This document shows, piece after piece, positions 7,934 to 16,239 of a stretch of DNA of 64,000 bases. Under the pieces are notes generated by a model, which was not told where the DNA came from, made no database searches, and saw only the letters and a list, made by a program, of their open reading frames with translations. The stretch lies in assembly GCF_042180575.1 (NCBI RefSeq), contig NZ_CP170094.1, positions 3,286,001 to 3,350,000 of the forward strand, written 5' to 3'. The stretch is from Bernardetia sp042180575 (GTDB taxonomy: Bacteria > Bacteroidota > Bacteroidia > Cytophagales > Bernardetiaceae). The translations under genes and the position numbers were made by a program. The first letter of the stretch is position 1, and the number at the start of each line of letters is the position of its first letter.

Positions 7934-8020
7934 TCGCTTGTGAGGACACGAGCAACAGTAGTTTTTTGTATATTATACTTTAATAGATAAATTTACCATT
8001 GCTTGTGTCCTCACGAGCGA
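7934..8020. repeat. Long hairpin/REP-like palindrome
   Basis: TCGCTTGTGAGGACACGAGC (7934-7953, continuing to 7955) pairs with its reverse complement at 7999-8020 with only two mismatches that would be G-U pairs in RNA. The 43-base loop is AT-rich. It follows the TPR gene and is much more GC-rich than its surroundings, which suggests a mobile or repeated element. Confidence 0.65.
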
Positions 8021-8052
8021 TATTACAACTAAATAGGACAAATTTTTATTAA

Positions 8053-8086
8053 TTGTATGATTTTTGCACTATTTATGGTATCTTTG
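8053..8086 (+). promoter_or_regulatory. Putative promoter upstream of the 29-residue ribosomal protein gene
   Basis: TATCTTTG at 8079-8086 is a full TAnnTTTG box and a TTG lies at 8053-8055 with a slightly long 23-base spacer. A transcript from about 8093 would have a leader of 300 bases before the ATG at 8395; what that leader does is unclear. Confidence 0.4.
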
Positions 8087-8394
8087 CCAAAATTAGGTGT
8101 AGAGTAAGTAAAATCAAATAAATTTGATTTTCTCTCTATTTTTGAGTATATTATTTGCTTAGAAAGACACTTTATAGGATTTAGCTTTCAAAATAACTTT
8201 ATGTGTTTAGGTGAAGATTTAAAACCATATTTTGAAAACTGGCAAAACCAAAAAACAGCTAAATTCAACTTATACTTATTTGACTTATATAATAAACTGG
8301 ATTGTGAATTTTATACAAACAACAACCATTTATTAGTAATTATATTTCAAACTCATTTTCAAAAATTTATTTAATCATTTAAATCAACAACATT

Positions 8395-8484
8395 ATGCCT
8401 TGCGGAAAAAAACGTAAAAGACACAAGATTGCTACTCACAAACGTAAAAAACGTCTTCGTAAAAATCGTCATAAGAAAAAATAA
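8395..8484 (+). CDS. AURKAIP1/COX24 (mS38)-like small ribosomal protein
   Basis: A 29-codon gene encoding an extremely basic peptide: MPCGKKRKRHKIATHKRKKR and then LRKNRHKKK. The KKRKRHKIATHKRKKRLRKN pattern is the COX24/AURKAIP1 C-terminal domain, known from the mitochondrial ribosome protein mS38, and short stand-alone versions are general in Bacteroidota. It very likely sits on the small ribosomal subunit, bound to rRNA. Its codons are rich in CGT, AAA and AAG, as expected of a highly expressed ribosomal gene. It is too short for ordinary gene finders. Its neighbours are HU and RNase G/E, both nucleic-acid proteins. Confidence 0.85.
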   Translation: MPCGKKRKRHKIATHKRKKRLRKNRHKKK

Positions 8485-8757
8485 TTGATACTCTCTACAA
8501 AAGCAGATACTTTAATAAACAGAATTTACTGTTGATAAAAGTTTCTGCTTTTGGTATTGAAAAGCGTTTGTGGCAAAATGTAGCAAACTCTTTTTTCTAA
8601 CGATATTTTCAAAGTATCGGCTATTTTAGAAACTACTATTTACTTTAGTGATAAAATAGTTTAAATGTATGCTACATTATTTGCATTTTTTATGTAAGGA
8701 ATAGAAATTAATTAACAGAGACAATTTAGAACTCAAGATTTTGATAGTCAATGTATT

Positions 8758-8790
8758 AAATTCGTAATTCGTAATTTTCAATTCGTAATT
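8758..8790. repeat. TAATTCGTAATT-type dispersed repeat
   Basis: Three copies of ATTCGTAATT in 33 bases. The same word, in either orientation, makes up the repeats at 4398-4466 and 58818-58838. Confidence 0.6.
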
Positions 8791-8823
8791 GTTCCTAAGC
8801 CATAAACGAAGCAAAGAATCTTC

Positions 8824-8848
8824 CTAACCGAGTTAAAGCGCAGGTTAG
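8824..8848 (+). promoter_or_regulatory. Leader hairpin directly before the RNase G/E start codon
   Basis: CTAACC (8824-8829) and GGTTAG (8843-8848) form a six-base-pair stem with a 13-base loop, ending five bases before the ATG at 8854. Placed there it would affect ribosome entry or be a target of the nuclease itself; the latter is inference from RNase E autoregulation in other bacteria. Confidence 0.35.
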
Positions 8849-8853
8849 TTTAG

Positions 8854-10449
8854 ATGAATTATTCAACTAATCGAATTACGAATGTGAGTAACGAATTAGT
8901 AATTAATGCCACTCCTGAAGGAGGGCGAATTGCGCTTTTGCAAGATAGAAACTTAGTAGAGTTTCATCATGATGAGGGAAATCATCAGTTTTCAGTAGGA
9001 GATATGTATTTAGGAACAGTAAGACGTATTGTTCCAGGCATGAATGCAGCTTTCATAGACATTGGATATGAAAAAGACGCATTTTTGCATTATTTGGATT
9101 TAGGTCCAAATGTAAGTTCTTTGATAAAATATACGAAGCAAGTACGTAGTAATAATCCAAAAAATGGACAGCAAGACTACAAGTTTACTAACTTTCAGCT
9201 TGAAAAGCCAATCGACAAACTCGGTAAAATGGGTGATGTCTTGAAGCCAAATCAACTGGTTTTGGTACAAGTAGTTAAAGAACCAATTTCAACAAAAGGA
9301 CCTCGTTTGTCGTGTCAGCTTTCATTGGCTGGTAGATATTTGGTGTTAGTTCCTTTTGATGAGCGTGTTCTTATTTCTCGTAAAATTACTAGCAAAACCG
9401 AACGCCGTCGTCTTCAACGTCTTATTGATTCTATCAAACCAGAAGGTTTTGGAGTTATTGTACGGACTGTTGCAGAAGGAAAAGATGTAGCAGAACTCGA
9501 CAGAGATATGAGTACACTTTCTGATAAATGGCGTGGAGGAATGGCTAATCTTGCTAAGGCAAAGCCTAGAGATAAAGTAATTGGAGAAATTAGCAAAGCA
9601 ACTTCTATGCTTAGAGACCTCTTAAATGAGAGTTTTGATAGTATTACAGTAGATGACGCAAGTACATTTGATACCATAAAGGAGTATATTCACAAAATTG
9701 CGCCCGATAAAGAACGCATCGTAAAGATGTACAATGGAAGAGGCAAAATTTTTGAAACCTTTGGTATCGAAAGACAACTCAAATTGCTATTTGGAAAAAC
9801 AGTAAGTTTGCCAAGTGGTGGGTATTTGGTTATCGAACATACAGAAGCGCTGCATGTTGTAGATGTAAATAGTGGTAACAAATCGTCTTCAGAAAACGAC
9901 CAAGAAACTACTGCACTTAAAGTCAATATGGAAGCTGGAGCAGAAGTAGCACGACAACTGCAACTTCGTGATATGGGAGGAATTATTGTTATTGATTTTA
10001 TTGATATGCGAAAAATAGAGAATCGTCGTGCCTTGTATGAACACATGAAAAAAGTCATGCAAACCGACCGTTCGAAATTTACTATTTTACCACTTTCTAA
10101 GTTTGGATTGATGCAAATTACACGTCAGCGTGTGCGTCCCGAACTAAACATTGCAACTAGAGAAATTTGTCCTTCGTGTAACGGAACAGGCAAAATTTCG
10201 GCATCTATTGGTGTAGCTGAAGCCATTACGCATAAGCTAGACTATATTTTAGGCAAACAAAATGAGAAGAAAGTTACTATTGCTTTACACCCTTATTTAT
10301 ATGCTTTTTTTACAGCAGGATTGATTTCCGAACGTATGAAATGGTTTTTTAAATATTATAAATGGGTAACTTTAGTAAAAGATTCTTCTTTAGCTCTCAC
10401 ACAGCATCATTTTTATAATGCCAATGGAGAAGAAATAGAAATGGGATAA
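8854..10449 (+). CDS. rng: Ribonuclease G/E family endoribonuclease
   Basis: A 531-residue RNase G-type enzyme that cuts single-stranded RNA in rRNA maturation and mRNA decay. An S1-like RNA-binding domain begins at about residue 40 (GDMYLGTVRRIVPGMNAAFI) with an insertion around residues 90-125. The metal-binding catalytic aspartates are in HVVDVNSG (about 334) and IVIDFIDM (about 378), and the zinc-link that joins the dimer is CPSCNGTG at about 438. The long C-terminal scaffold of E. coli RNase E is absent, so it is the short RNase G form. The start at 8854 lies just after a small hairpin. A strong terminator follows at 10625. Confidence 0.95.
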   Translation: MNYSTNRITNVSNELVINATPEGGRIALLQDRNLVEFHHDEGNHQFSVGDMYLGTVRRIVPGMNAAFIDIGYEKDAFLHYLDLGPNVSSLIKYTKQVRSNNPKNGQQDYKFTNFQLEKPIDKLGKMGDVLKPNQLVLVQVVKEPISTKGPRLSCQLSLAGRYLVLVPFDERVLISRKITSKTERRRLQRLIDSIKPEGFGVIVRTVAEGKDVAELDRDMSTLSDKWRGGMANLAKAKPRDKVIGEISKATSMLRDLLNESFDSITVDDASTFDTIKEYIHKIAPDKERIVKMYNGRGKIFETFGIERQLKLLFGKTVSLPSGGYLVIEHTEALHVVDVNSGNKSSSENDQETTALKVNMEAGAEVARQLQLRDMGGIIVIDFIDMRKIENRRALYEHMKKVMQTDRSKFTILPLSKFGLMQITRQRVRPELNIATREICPSCNGTGKISASIGVAEAITHKLDYILGKQNEKKVTIALHPYLYAFFTAGLISERMKWFFKYYKWVTLVKDSSLALTQHHFYNANGEEIEMG

Positions 10450-10624
10450 GCCCATTTTACAGAAAACTTACAAAGCTGATTGAGTAATTGTATTTATTTA
10501 GTACTAAATAAACATATTCATTCTCTTTTATTCATAAAATAAGACAATTAAATGTCGCCTACTTAGAGAACAAAGACTTAACAAAAGAGAATATTTCCCT
10601 CTCTTTTTGTGCAAAAGCAAGAAA

Positions 10625-10657
10625 AACCTTAGCCAACGGAACGGCTAAGGTTTTTTT
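10625..10657 (+). terminator. Strong Rho-independent terminator after RNase G/E
   Basis: AACCTTAGCC (10625-10634) pairs perfectly with GGCTAAGGTT (10643-10652) around an 8-base loop and is followed by a run of T to 10657. Confidence 0.9.
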
Positions 10658-10805
10658 GTGTTTAAAAAATAATCTTAGCTAGTTATAAATGGAAGGAAAA
10701 AGAAATAAATTGTTTTTTTTGCTAAATTTGGTAGTGTAGTAAAATTGTGTTTGGTCTTAAATTAGTTTTTTAATTGAACAATGCCAATTTCAAAATATGT
10801 CTTTT

Positions 10806-11024
10806 CTAGCTCTCCTTATCATCCATGATAACTTTATACATCATTTTTTCATGATAAATCAACTCTTTTGAGAAGCAAGTTGTTCTACGATTTGTCCTTC
10901 TATTTCGTGTTCTAATCATGGTATTATTTCCTTATATTGCTTTAGTAAATTCTTTATCCTCTTTATGTTTTTCTCTAGGAAAAACCTTCGCAAAACCTTT
11001 AAATTTATCAACTTTCTGAAACAT
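10806..11024 (-). pseudogene. IS1-family transposase C-terminal relic
   Basis: Reading the minus strand from ATG 11024 gives MFQKVDKFKGFAKVFPREKH, an in-frame TAA at 10932-10934 after FTKAI, then on in the same frame GNNTMIRTRNRRTNRRTTCF and SKELIYHEKMM to a TAG at 10806. The series Asn-Asn-x-x-Arg-x-Arg-x-Arg-Arg followed by Thr-x-Cys-Phe-Ser-Lys is what I recall of the C-terminus of IS1-family transposases (InsB type). The N-terminal two thirds are missing and the frame has a stop, so this is a dead fragment. The IS5-type element begins three bases beyond it, so that insertion or a deletion beside it probably removed the rest. Confidence 0.6.
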
Positions 11025-11027
11025 ATA

Positions 11028-12032
11028 CAATAGACTTTAAAACGTAAATTTTATTATATTAGTGGTCATTTTATCCTTACTTTATGATTGATTTATCTAA
11101 CTTACGTAAAAAAGAAAAGCCTTTTATGGCTCTTACTAGCTTGACTATCAAAGAATTTGATGAGTTATTAGCTACTTTTTCTCCACTTTGGGAAAAACAT
11201 TATATGTATTATGACCTCAAAGGAAAGGCTAGAAATAAGCCCACCTTCCGAGAACACGCAAAAATACAACTAAAAGGTAGTGAAATGAAACTTTTTTTTA
11301 TCCTTTACTACTTGAAAAACAACCCTTTACAGGAATCTTTAGCTCTTACTTTTGATGTTTCTCAAGGAAAAGTTAATCAATGGATTAACAGCCTTCTTCC
11401 CATTTTAAAAGAAAGTTTAAGAAAAATTAATGTATTGCCTGCAAGAAATGAATCGGAATGGACAATAAAACTTGCAGATCGTGTTGAAGAAGCAGGTAAA
11501 GCCTTAGAGTTATGGGTAGATGGAAGCGAACGTGAAATTCCTCGTCCCTCCGATTACAAAGCTCAAAAAGAAGTATATAGTGGAAAAAAAAAAGCACACT
11601 ATAAAAAATACTTTAGTTACAGATAAACATCAAGAGGTAGTCTTTTTAGGAGATACAGAAACAGGAAAAGTACACGATAAACGTTTATTAGAAGAAGATG
11701 ATATTACCTTTCCTGAGGGAACTATTCTTCATCAAGATACTGGCTATCAAGGGCATAGACCTAAAGGTGTCCTTATTGAGCAACCAAAAAAAAAACCTAG
11801 AGGAAAAGAATTATCGGAGCAGGACAAGGCAGAAAATAGTAAAAAGTCTAGTCGTAGAGTACGTGCAGAACACAGCATAGCAGGAGTAAAAAGACTTAGA
11901 ATTGTCTTAGATGAAATCCGATTGTGGGGAGAAGAGATAAGAGACCAAGTCATGGAAATTGCGTGTGGTATTCATAATTTAAGGGTAAAGAGAAGAATAA
12001 CCTATCAAAACTTATCGTAATAAAGTCTAATG
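11028..12032 (+). mobile_element. IS5-family insertion sequence
   Basis: About 1.0 kb with imperfect terminal inverted repeats: the left end begins CAATAGACTTTAAAACG (11028) and the right end, read inward, begins CATTAGACTTTATTACG (from 12032). About 19 of the first 25 positions agree. It carries one transposase gene in two frames. No target duplication could be recognised, in keeping with an old or rearranged insertion next to the IS1 relic. Confidence 0.75.
11084..12020 (+). CDS. IS5-family DDE transposase, split by a frameshift at ten A
   Basis: The first frame (11084-11626, 180 codons) has the N-terminal helix-turn-helix region and the first catalytic Asp in LWVDGSEREI. The second frame (to 12020) continues with VHDKRL, the second Asp in ILHQDTGYQGH and the Glu in RVRAEHSIAGVKRLR. 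The frames join at A10 (11584-11593): removing one A gives the family sequence YSGKKKHTIKN without a break. The full protein is therefore about 310 residues, normal for the group. Either the copy is a simple frameshift mutant or polymerase slippage on the A-run restores the product. A +1 shift is needed, not the -1 shift usual for IS elements. Confidence 0.8.
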
Positions 12033-12114
12033 GGTGTTTTTTTAGTATATCAACAGTTTTTATTATTTTTGATAAAATTTAACAACATACAGACGTAAAG
12101 TGAAAAATTGTATT

Positions 12115-12122
12115 TATCTTTG
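12115..12122 (+). promoter_or_regulatory. Promoter -7 box of the following exported-protein gene
   Basis: TATCTTTG is a full TAnnTTTG box 21 bases ahead of the ATG at 12144. No clear TTG was found at the -33 distance. Because transcription would start after it, it also argues against the longer frame opening at 12108. Confidence 0.45.
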
Positions 12123-12143
12123 TTGATAAAAAAAAACAAAATT

Positions 12144-12719
12144 ATGTATCGTCTTAAAAAACTGATTAGCTTTTTTAGTTTATTTATCTTCTCAGTTATT
12201 TTTAGTTCTATTTCTTACAGTCAAAATAGTTTCTCTTATCAAGACTATTTTCCAAAACAAGAAGTTGATTCTATTGAATGGTATTATGGAAATATTCCAA
12301 ATAAAAAAGATTCTACATTAAATCTACAACTAGACCAAGAGATTTATTATAGAGATGAAATATTTCCTTTTGACAATCTTAAAATACTAACAGAATCTTA
12401 TTTTGAAAAACGAGCTATTCTGATAGATAATTCTGATATTCAAAATCTAGTACAGGTCTTTCCGATAGATAGTTGCGAGAGTTATCCCGTTTGGCGTTGT
12501 GGTAGTCCTATTTATAGAGATATTTTAGTTTTCTACAGAAATGGAATACCTATTTCGGTATTAAAAATATGCTTTTCTTGCACAACTACTTGTTTCATAA
12601 GTAGTGATAGACAAATAGATAAAAATGCAAAATGTCTTGCAAATTCAATTCCTTTCAGAAAAATTGTTAAAGAATGGGTCAGAAGAGGTTGGATTGATTT
12701 GAGAAAAGGTAGTAGATAA
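12144..12719 (+). CDS. Exported hypothetical protein
   Basis: Starting at ATG 12144 the 191-residue protein has a clean signal peptide (MYRLKKLISFFSLFIFSVIF, cleavage after Ser26) with Gln at the mature N-terminus. The open frame extends 12 codons upstream to a TTG, but that would spoil the signal peptide and overlap the promoter box. The mature part has several Cys (DSCESYPVWRCGSP, KICFSCTTTC, AKC), so disulfides or metal binding are possible in the periplasm. I recognise no family. Its stop is three bases from the end of the convergent phosphodiesterase gene. Confidence 0.7.
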   Translation: MYRLKKLISFFSLFIFSVIFSSISYSQNSFSYQDYFPKQEVDSIEWYYGNIPNKKDSTLNLQLDQEIYYRDEIFPFDNLKILTESYFEKRAILIDNSDIQNLVQVFPIDSCESYPVWRCGSPIYRDILVFYRNGIPISVLKICFSCTTTCFISSDRQIDKNAKCLANSIPFRKIVKEWVRRGWIDLRKGSR

Positions 12720-12722
12720 AAA

Positions 12723-13241
12723 TTATACATCATCTTCGTCTGTAATTGTTCCTCGTTTTCCTAGTTCTATTACTTCTACATTTGTGATTTTGGCATTGTT
12801 TATTTCTAATCGAATGAGTGTTCTGATATGATGAAAACCATGTTTTCCTGCTGCTCCAGAATTAAAATGAATAAGTTTACGTTTTTGGTCAGGCATTATT
12901 TTAAGGATATGCGAATGTCCACATACAAAAACTCTAGGTTGTATCTCATCTAATTCTTTCCTAATTTCTGGCTTATAATTGGGTGGATAACCTCCAATAT
13001 GGGTCATAAAAACTTTCAAATCTGCACACTCAAAAATCTGATTTTTGGGATATCGAACCCTCATTTTTTGGTCATCAATATTTCCATAGACAAAAATAGT
13101 AGGTTTAAAGGCTTCTAATTCATCTGCTACTTCCATACTTCCAATATCCCCTGCATGCCAAAGTTGGTCGCAATCTTTAAAGTACGTTTTTACTTGTGGG
13201 TCTAAATAAGAATGTGTATCTGAAATAATTCCGATTTTCAT
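12723..13241 (-). CDS. YfcE/MJ0936-family metallophosphoesterase
   Basis: A 172-residue calcineurin-like phosphodiesterase of the small YfcE type. All metal-binding motifs are seen: SDTHSY (Asp8, His10), HAGDIG (Asp32), VYGNID, FMTHIGG and CGHSHI. Such enzymes use two metal ions (often Mn) to hydrolyse phosphodiesters; the natural substrate is not known. Length is normal. It is cytoplasmic. Upstream on its 5' side lies the ISL3 element, whose insertion 25 bases before the start may have cut the gene off from its own promoter or supplied a new one. Confidence 0.9.
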   Translation of the reverse strand: MKIGIISDTHSYLDPQVKTYFKDCDQLWHAGDIGSMEVADELEAFKPTIFVYGNIDDQKMRVRYPKNQIFECADLKVFMTHIGGYPPNYKPEIRKELDEIQPRVFVCGHSHILKIMPDQKRKLIHFNSGAAGKHGFHHIRTLIRLEINNAKITNVEVIELGKRGTITDEDDV

Positions 13242-13273
13242 TTTTGCTTTTAAATGTTAGAGTTGAATTTTAT

Positions 13274-14433
13274 GGTTCTTTATGAATTCGGTTGCAAATA
13301 CACTTTATCACTAAAAATAAATCGTATCATTTTCTTGAAATTATGAGTGTATCTAAATCCTCTAGCTACTCTTTTAATTACCTGTATAGTTGAATTAATT
13401 CCCTCTAAAATACCATTTGTTAGTTTAGAAGAAAAGTAATTTATAATACCTTCAAAATGACGATATATTGTCTTTGTGAATGGATTTTTGGGTTTTATTT
13501 CTTCTGCAAAATCAGCCATAAACAGTAATTGTGCTTTGGCTTCTTCTATTGATTTGTTCTCGTAAAAACTTTCAAGTTTTTCCATACTAAGTACTAGACT
13601 ATCATAAATTGGTGTTTTCTTTAACTTTTCTAAGTGTTTGTATAATAACTTAATTACATGCCATTTATCAAAAGTAAGAGCTGCATTTGGAAAATATTCA
13701 TTGGCTGCACTAATGAAAGCAGGAGACATATCAATAGAAATCTCCTTTACTGTATTAGGATTAGGATGGTGTAGAGCTAATTGCTCAAAAGTAGCCCCTG
13801 ATTTCCCATCTTCTATTGCAATTATTTTTGAAGTTTCCATATCTATAAAAGAAGTGATATAATCATGTCCTTTTTTAGTAGAAGTTTCATCTGCTCCTAT
13901 TTTTCTAACTGCTCCTAGAGGTGGATTTTCATTTAAGTCTTGCGTATAATAGTGATAAATGTGTTCCACTCGCTGTGTATAAATACCTAGTTGTTTAGCT
14001 ACTTTTTGAAAACAATGATATATTTTTAGTAAATCCATTACTTTTTGCTCATAAAGTAGAGTAAAACGAGAAAACTCTCTAGAAAAATCTACTTTAAGTT
14101 GAGAAGTTTCTTTAGTAATTTTGTTTTGATAAATAGGTAGTTTACAATGAATAAAACAGCGATATTCAAAAATATTTAAATGCTCCCACTCTCTATCTTT
14201 ATAGCTATGAATACGCCAGTCTTCAAAAGCAGAAGGACGGTAAGTAGAACAAACTTCAACATAAACATGAACCTTTTTGGCTAATTCATCTTTATCAATT
14301 TGACGAATATGAAAAGGAGCGACAATATGTAATAATTCATCAAAAACAATTACACTATCCATAAAAATGATATTTGTAATAAAGAGAAAATAAATGCTAA
14401 TTTAAACATTTGCAACTAAAATCATAAAGAACC
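13274..14433 (-). mobile_element. Intact ISL3-family insertion sequence
   Basis: A 1160-bp element with 26-bp terminal inverted repeats, GGTTCTTTATGA at both ends followed by TTGCAAAT, 22 of 26 positions identical (13274-13299 and 14408-14433). It is flanked by a perfect 8-bp direct repeat AATTTTAT (13266-13273 and 14434-14441), the target duplication length known for ISL3. Perfect duplication and an open transposase suggest a recent insertion. It separates the phosphodiesterase gene from bshC without breaking either. Confidence 0.93.
13280..14362 (-). CDS. ISL3-family transposase
   Basis: A 360-residue transposase. After an N-terminal region equivalent to the ISL3 zinc-binding segment (EVCSTYRPSAFEDWRIHSY, YRCFIHCKLP) come the DDE catalytic residues: Asp in IGADETSTKKG, Asp in TFDKWHVIK and Glu in NGILEGINSTIQVIKR, with GFRYTHNFKKMIRF at the C-terminus as usual. 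The stop codon lies inside the left terminal repeat, which shows the element is compact and complete. It is not related closely to the second ISL3 transposase of the window, which has a different N-terminal finger and other ends. Confidence 0.93.
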   Translation of the reverse strand: MDSVIVFDELLHIVAPFHIRQIDKDELAKKVHVYVEVCSTYRPSAFEDWRIHSYKDREWEHLNIFEYRCFIHCKLPIYQNKITKETSQLKVDFSREFSRFTLLYEQKVMDLLKIYHCFQKVAKQLGIYTQRVEHIYHYYTQDLNENPPLGAVRKIGADETSTKKGHDYITSFIDMETSKIIAIEDGKSGATFEQLALHHPNPNTVKEISIDMSPAFISAANEYFPNAALTFDKWHVIKLLYKHLEKLKKTPIYDSLVLSMEKLESFYENKSIEEAKAQLLFMADFAEEIKPKNPFTKTIYRHFEGIINYFSSKLTNGILEGINSTIQVIKRVARGFRYTHNFKKMIRFIFSDKVYLQPNS

Positions 14434-14482
14434 AATTTTATTTTCTTTTTCTCAAAATGAGAAAGTCTGACCTACAATAATT

Positions 14483-16084
14483 TTACTCTGTAACAATCAA
14501 AAAACACAAATCAAACGGATTTAGATTTTCTTGTATTTTATCTAAAAAATCTTCATCATTAATTACAAAACTCAAAAAATTATCATAGCGTTCTTGCAAA
14601 CTACCTTTTGGAAACAAATTTTCTTTTACGGATTTTATTTGACCAATAGCATCTGATAATTTTCTCTCTTCTGCTTTTCGGAGTTTTTTAGAAATATGCT
14701 CTATTCGTTTTAAGGCTCTATGTTTTTCTCCTGCAATGGACTTTTGAAGAGAAACATCTGTCGTATTAATAGACTTTGTAGATTTTGCTTCGATTTTATC
14801 AAAAATACTTTCTATTTCTTTTCCTTCATTCTCTAATAAAACATCATTTTCTGCATTTTGCGTAGCATAGTTTATCCTAAGTGTATCAAAAGAATTAAAA
14901 ATATCTTCAAAAGAAAGACTCGTTTTATTCATTTTTTGATGAATAACTTTAGGAATAAATAAGACAAAATTACGAGGCAAAAGAATTGGAAAATCGACAT
15001 CAAAATAATCAAACATAGATTTTAATTGCAACCAATAAGCAAGCTCTCCTGGTCCTCCTGTGTAGGAAAGATTCGGCAAAATAATTTCTTGATAAACAGG
15101 ACGAAGCGCAACATTTGGACTAAATTTTTCAGGATTTGATTCTACCAACTCCATCATTTCTGATTCTGAAAATATAATATCAGTATTCAAAACACCAAAA
15201 AGGTTGTTTTCTGCATCCTTAATTATTCGTTCTCTCAAATTATCTTCTAAATAAAAAAGATTGATTTCTCGTGGTGTAACCTGTGTTTTGTAACCTAGTT
15301 TGTCTAATTTTTTGCTACTCTCTTCAATTTTTAAATGACTTTTCTGAGTTTTTAATTCATTTTTAATGATTGGAATAAATAATCTTTTTAAATCTTTATC
15401 ATCTCCATCTAAGATTACTAAATTATCTTTTTGATAAAATGAATGCACGATATTTCGTGTTGCTTGAGCTAAATTCTCATTTTTGTCTTCTGCTTCTTTA
15501 TAAAATTTCCCTAGTTCTTTTGCTTTTTCTTCTTTAAAACCTAAGTTTTCTAACCCCTTTGTATTCATCCTTCCAACTGCTCCTTTTTGGTCAGTTTGCC
15601 ACGTATATTTGTTACCAAACATATTGAAAGAAGCAATTTCTTCTAAATCATGGTCTTCGCTCGCCATCCAATAAACAGGCACAAAATCATAGTTAGGGTA
15701 CTTTTCTTTCAATGTTTTGCAGGCATTTATTACTGTTTGGATTTTGTAATGAAAATAAAGTGTTCCTGTATAAATATTGAGTTGATGCCCTGTCGTAACT
15801 GTAAAAGTGGTTTCTTTTTGAAGTAAATTTATTGTTTCAGTAGGTGGATTTTCTGTATTTTTATATTGATTGTGTAGAGAGTTTACTAAAACCTTTCGCT
15901 TATTATCTGTAAATGAATTATTCTTTATTTTTAATTCAATCTGTTTTTCAAAGTCTTCTAGTTGAGGTAAATTTCCATACAATTCTTTTAATTCTTCTTT
16001 TTGAGAAATATAATCTAAAAAAAGCTGTGAAAATTGATTCGTTTTTGAAAAATCTAATTTGTGTGTAGAATAGTGGGAAGACAT
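14483..16084 (-). CDS. bshC: Bacillithiol biosynthesis cysteine-adding enzyme BshC
   Basis: A 533-residue protein matching BshC, which adds cysteine to glucosaminyl-malate in the last step of bacillithiol synthesis, the low-molecular-weight thiol of Firmicutes and many Bacteroidota. Recognised segments are VTTGHQLNIYTGTLYF near residue 95, VYWMASEDHDLEE near 145 with the His-Asp pair, TGGPGELAYWLQLK near 340 and a long coiled coil around 420-500. The start was set at ATG 16084, two codons inside the TTG of the longest frame. The other bsh genes are not in the window. The neighbouring ISL3 element sits just downstream of its stop. Confidence 0.93.
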   Translation of the reverse strand: MSSHYSTHKLDFSKTNQFSQLFLDYISQKEELKELYGNLPQLEDFEKQIELKIKNNSFTDNKRKVLVNSLHNQYKNTENPPTETINLLQKETTFTVTTGHQLNIYTGTLYFHYKIQTVINACKTLKEKYPNYDFVPVYWMASEDHDLEEIASFNMFGNKYTWQTDQKGAVGRMNTKGLENLGFKEEKAKELGKFYKEAEDKNENLAQATRNIVHSFYQKDNLVILDGDDKDLKRLFIPIIKNELKTQKSHLKIEESSKKLDKLGYKTQVTPREINLFYLEDNLRERIIKDAENNLFGVLNTDIIFSESEMMELVESNPEKFSPNVALRPVYQEIILPNLSYTGGPGELAYWLQLKSMFDYFDVDFPILLPRNFVLFIPKVIHQKMNKTSLSFEDIFNSFDTLRINYATQNAENDVLLENEGKEIESIFDKIEAKSTKSINTTDVSLQKSIAGEKHRALKRIEHISKKLRKAEERKLSDAIGQIKSVKENLFPKGSLQERYDNFLSFVINDEDFLDKIQENLNPFDLCFLIVTE

Positions 16085-16239
16085 AAGCAAAAAAGTAGTA
16101 TTGTTTTGGCTAAAACTCTAATAACAACAAGTCTTAAAGTAAGTTTTGAAAGTCAGAAAGAAAAAGGTAAGATACAGATTTTTTAACTTTCTAATTCATT
16201 TAGCTATTTTGAATTATGATTTTTTAGGGGAAAATTATC

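Larger units (their letters stand above)
8485..8853. other. Intergenic stretch before RNase G/E
   Basis: No gene. It holds a short AT-rich region, the repeat at 8758-8790 and the leader hairpin at 8824-8848; the rest shows nothing I can name. Confidence 0.5.

Noticed and set aside
8201..8374. A 57-codon open frame starting at ATG 8201 between the promoter at 8053 and the 29-codon ribosomal gene.
   Set aside because: Composition is dominated by Asn, Phe, Leu and Lys as expected of chance frames in AT-rich DNA, no domain or repeat is visible, and nothing supports translation except the upstream promoter.
12108..12143. Longer start of the exported protein at TTG 12108.
   Set aside because: It overlaps a TATCTTTG promoter box and places charged residues before an otherwise perfect signal peptide.
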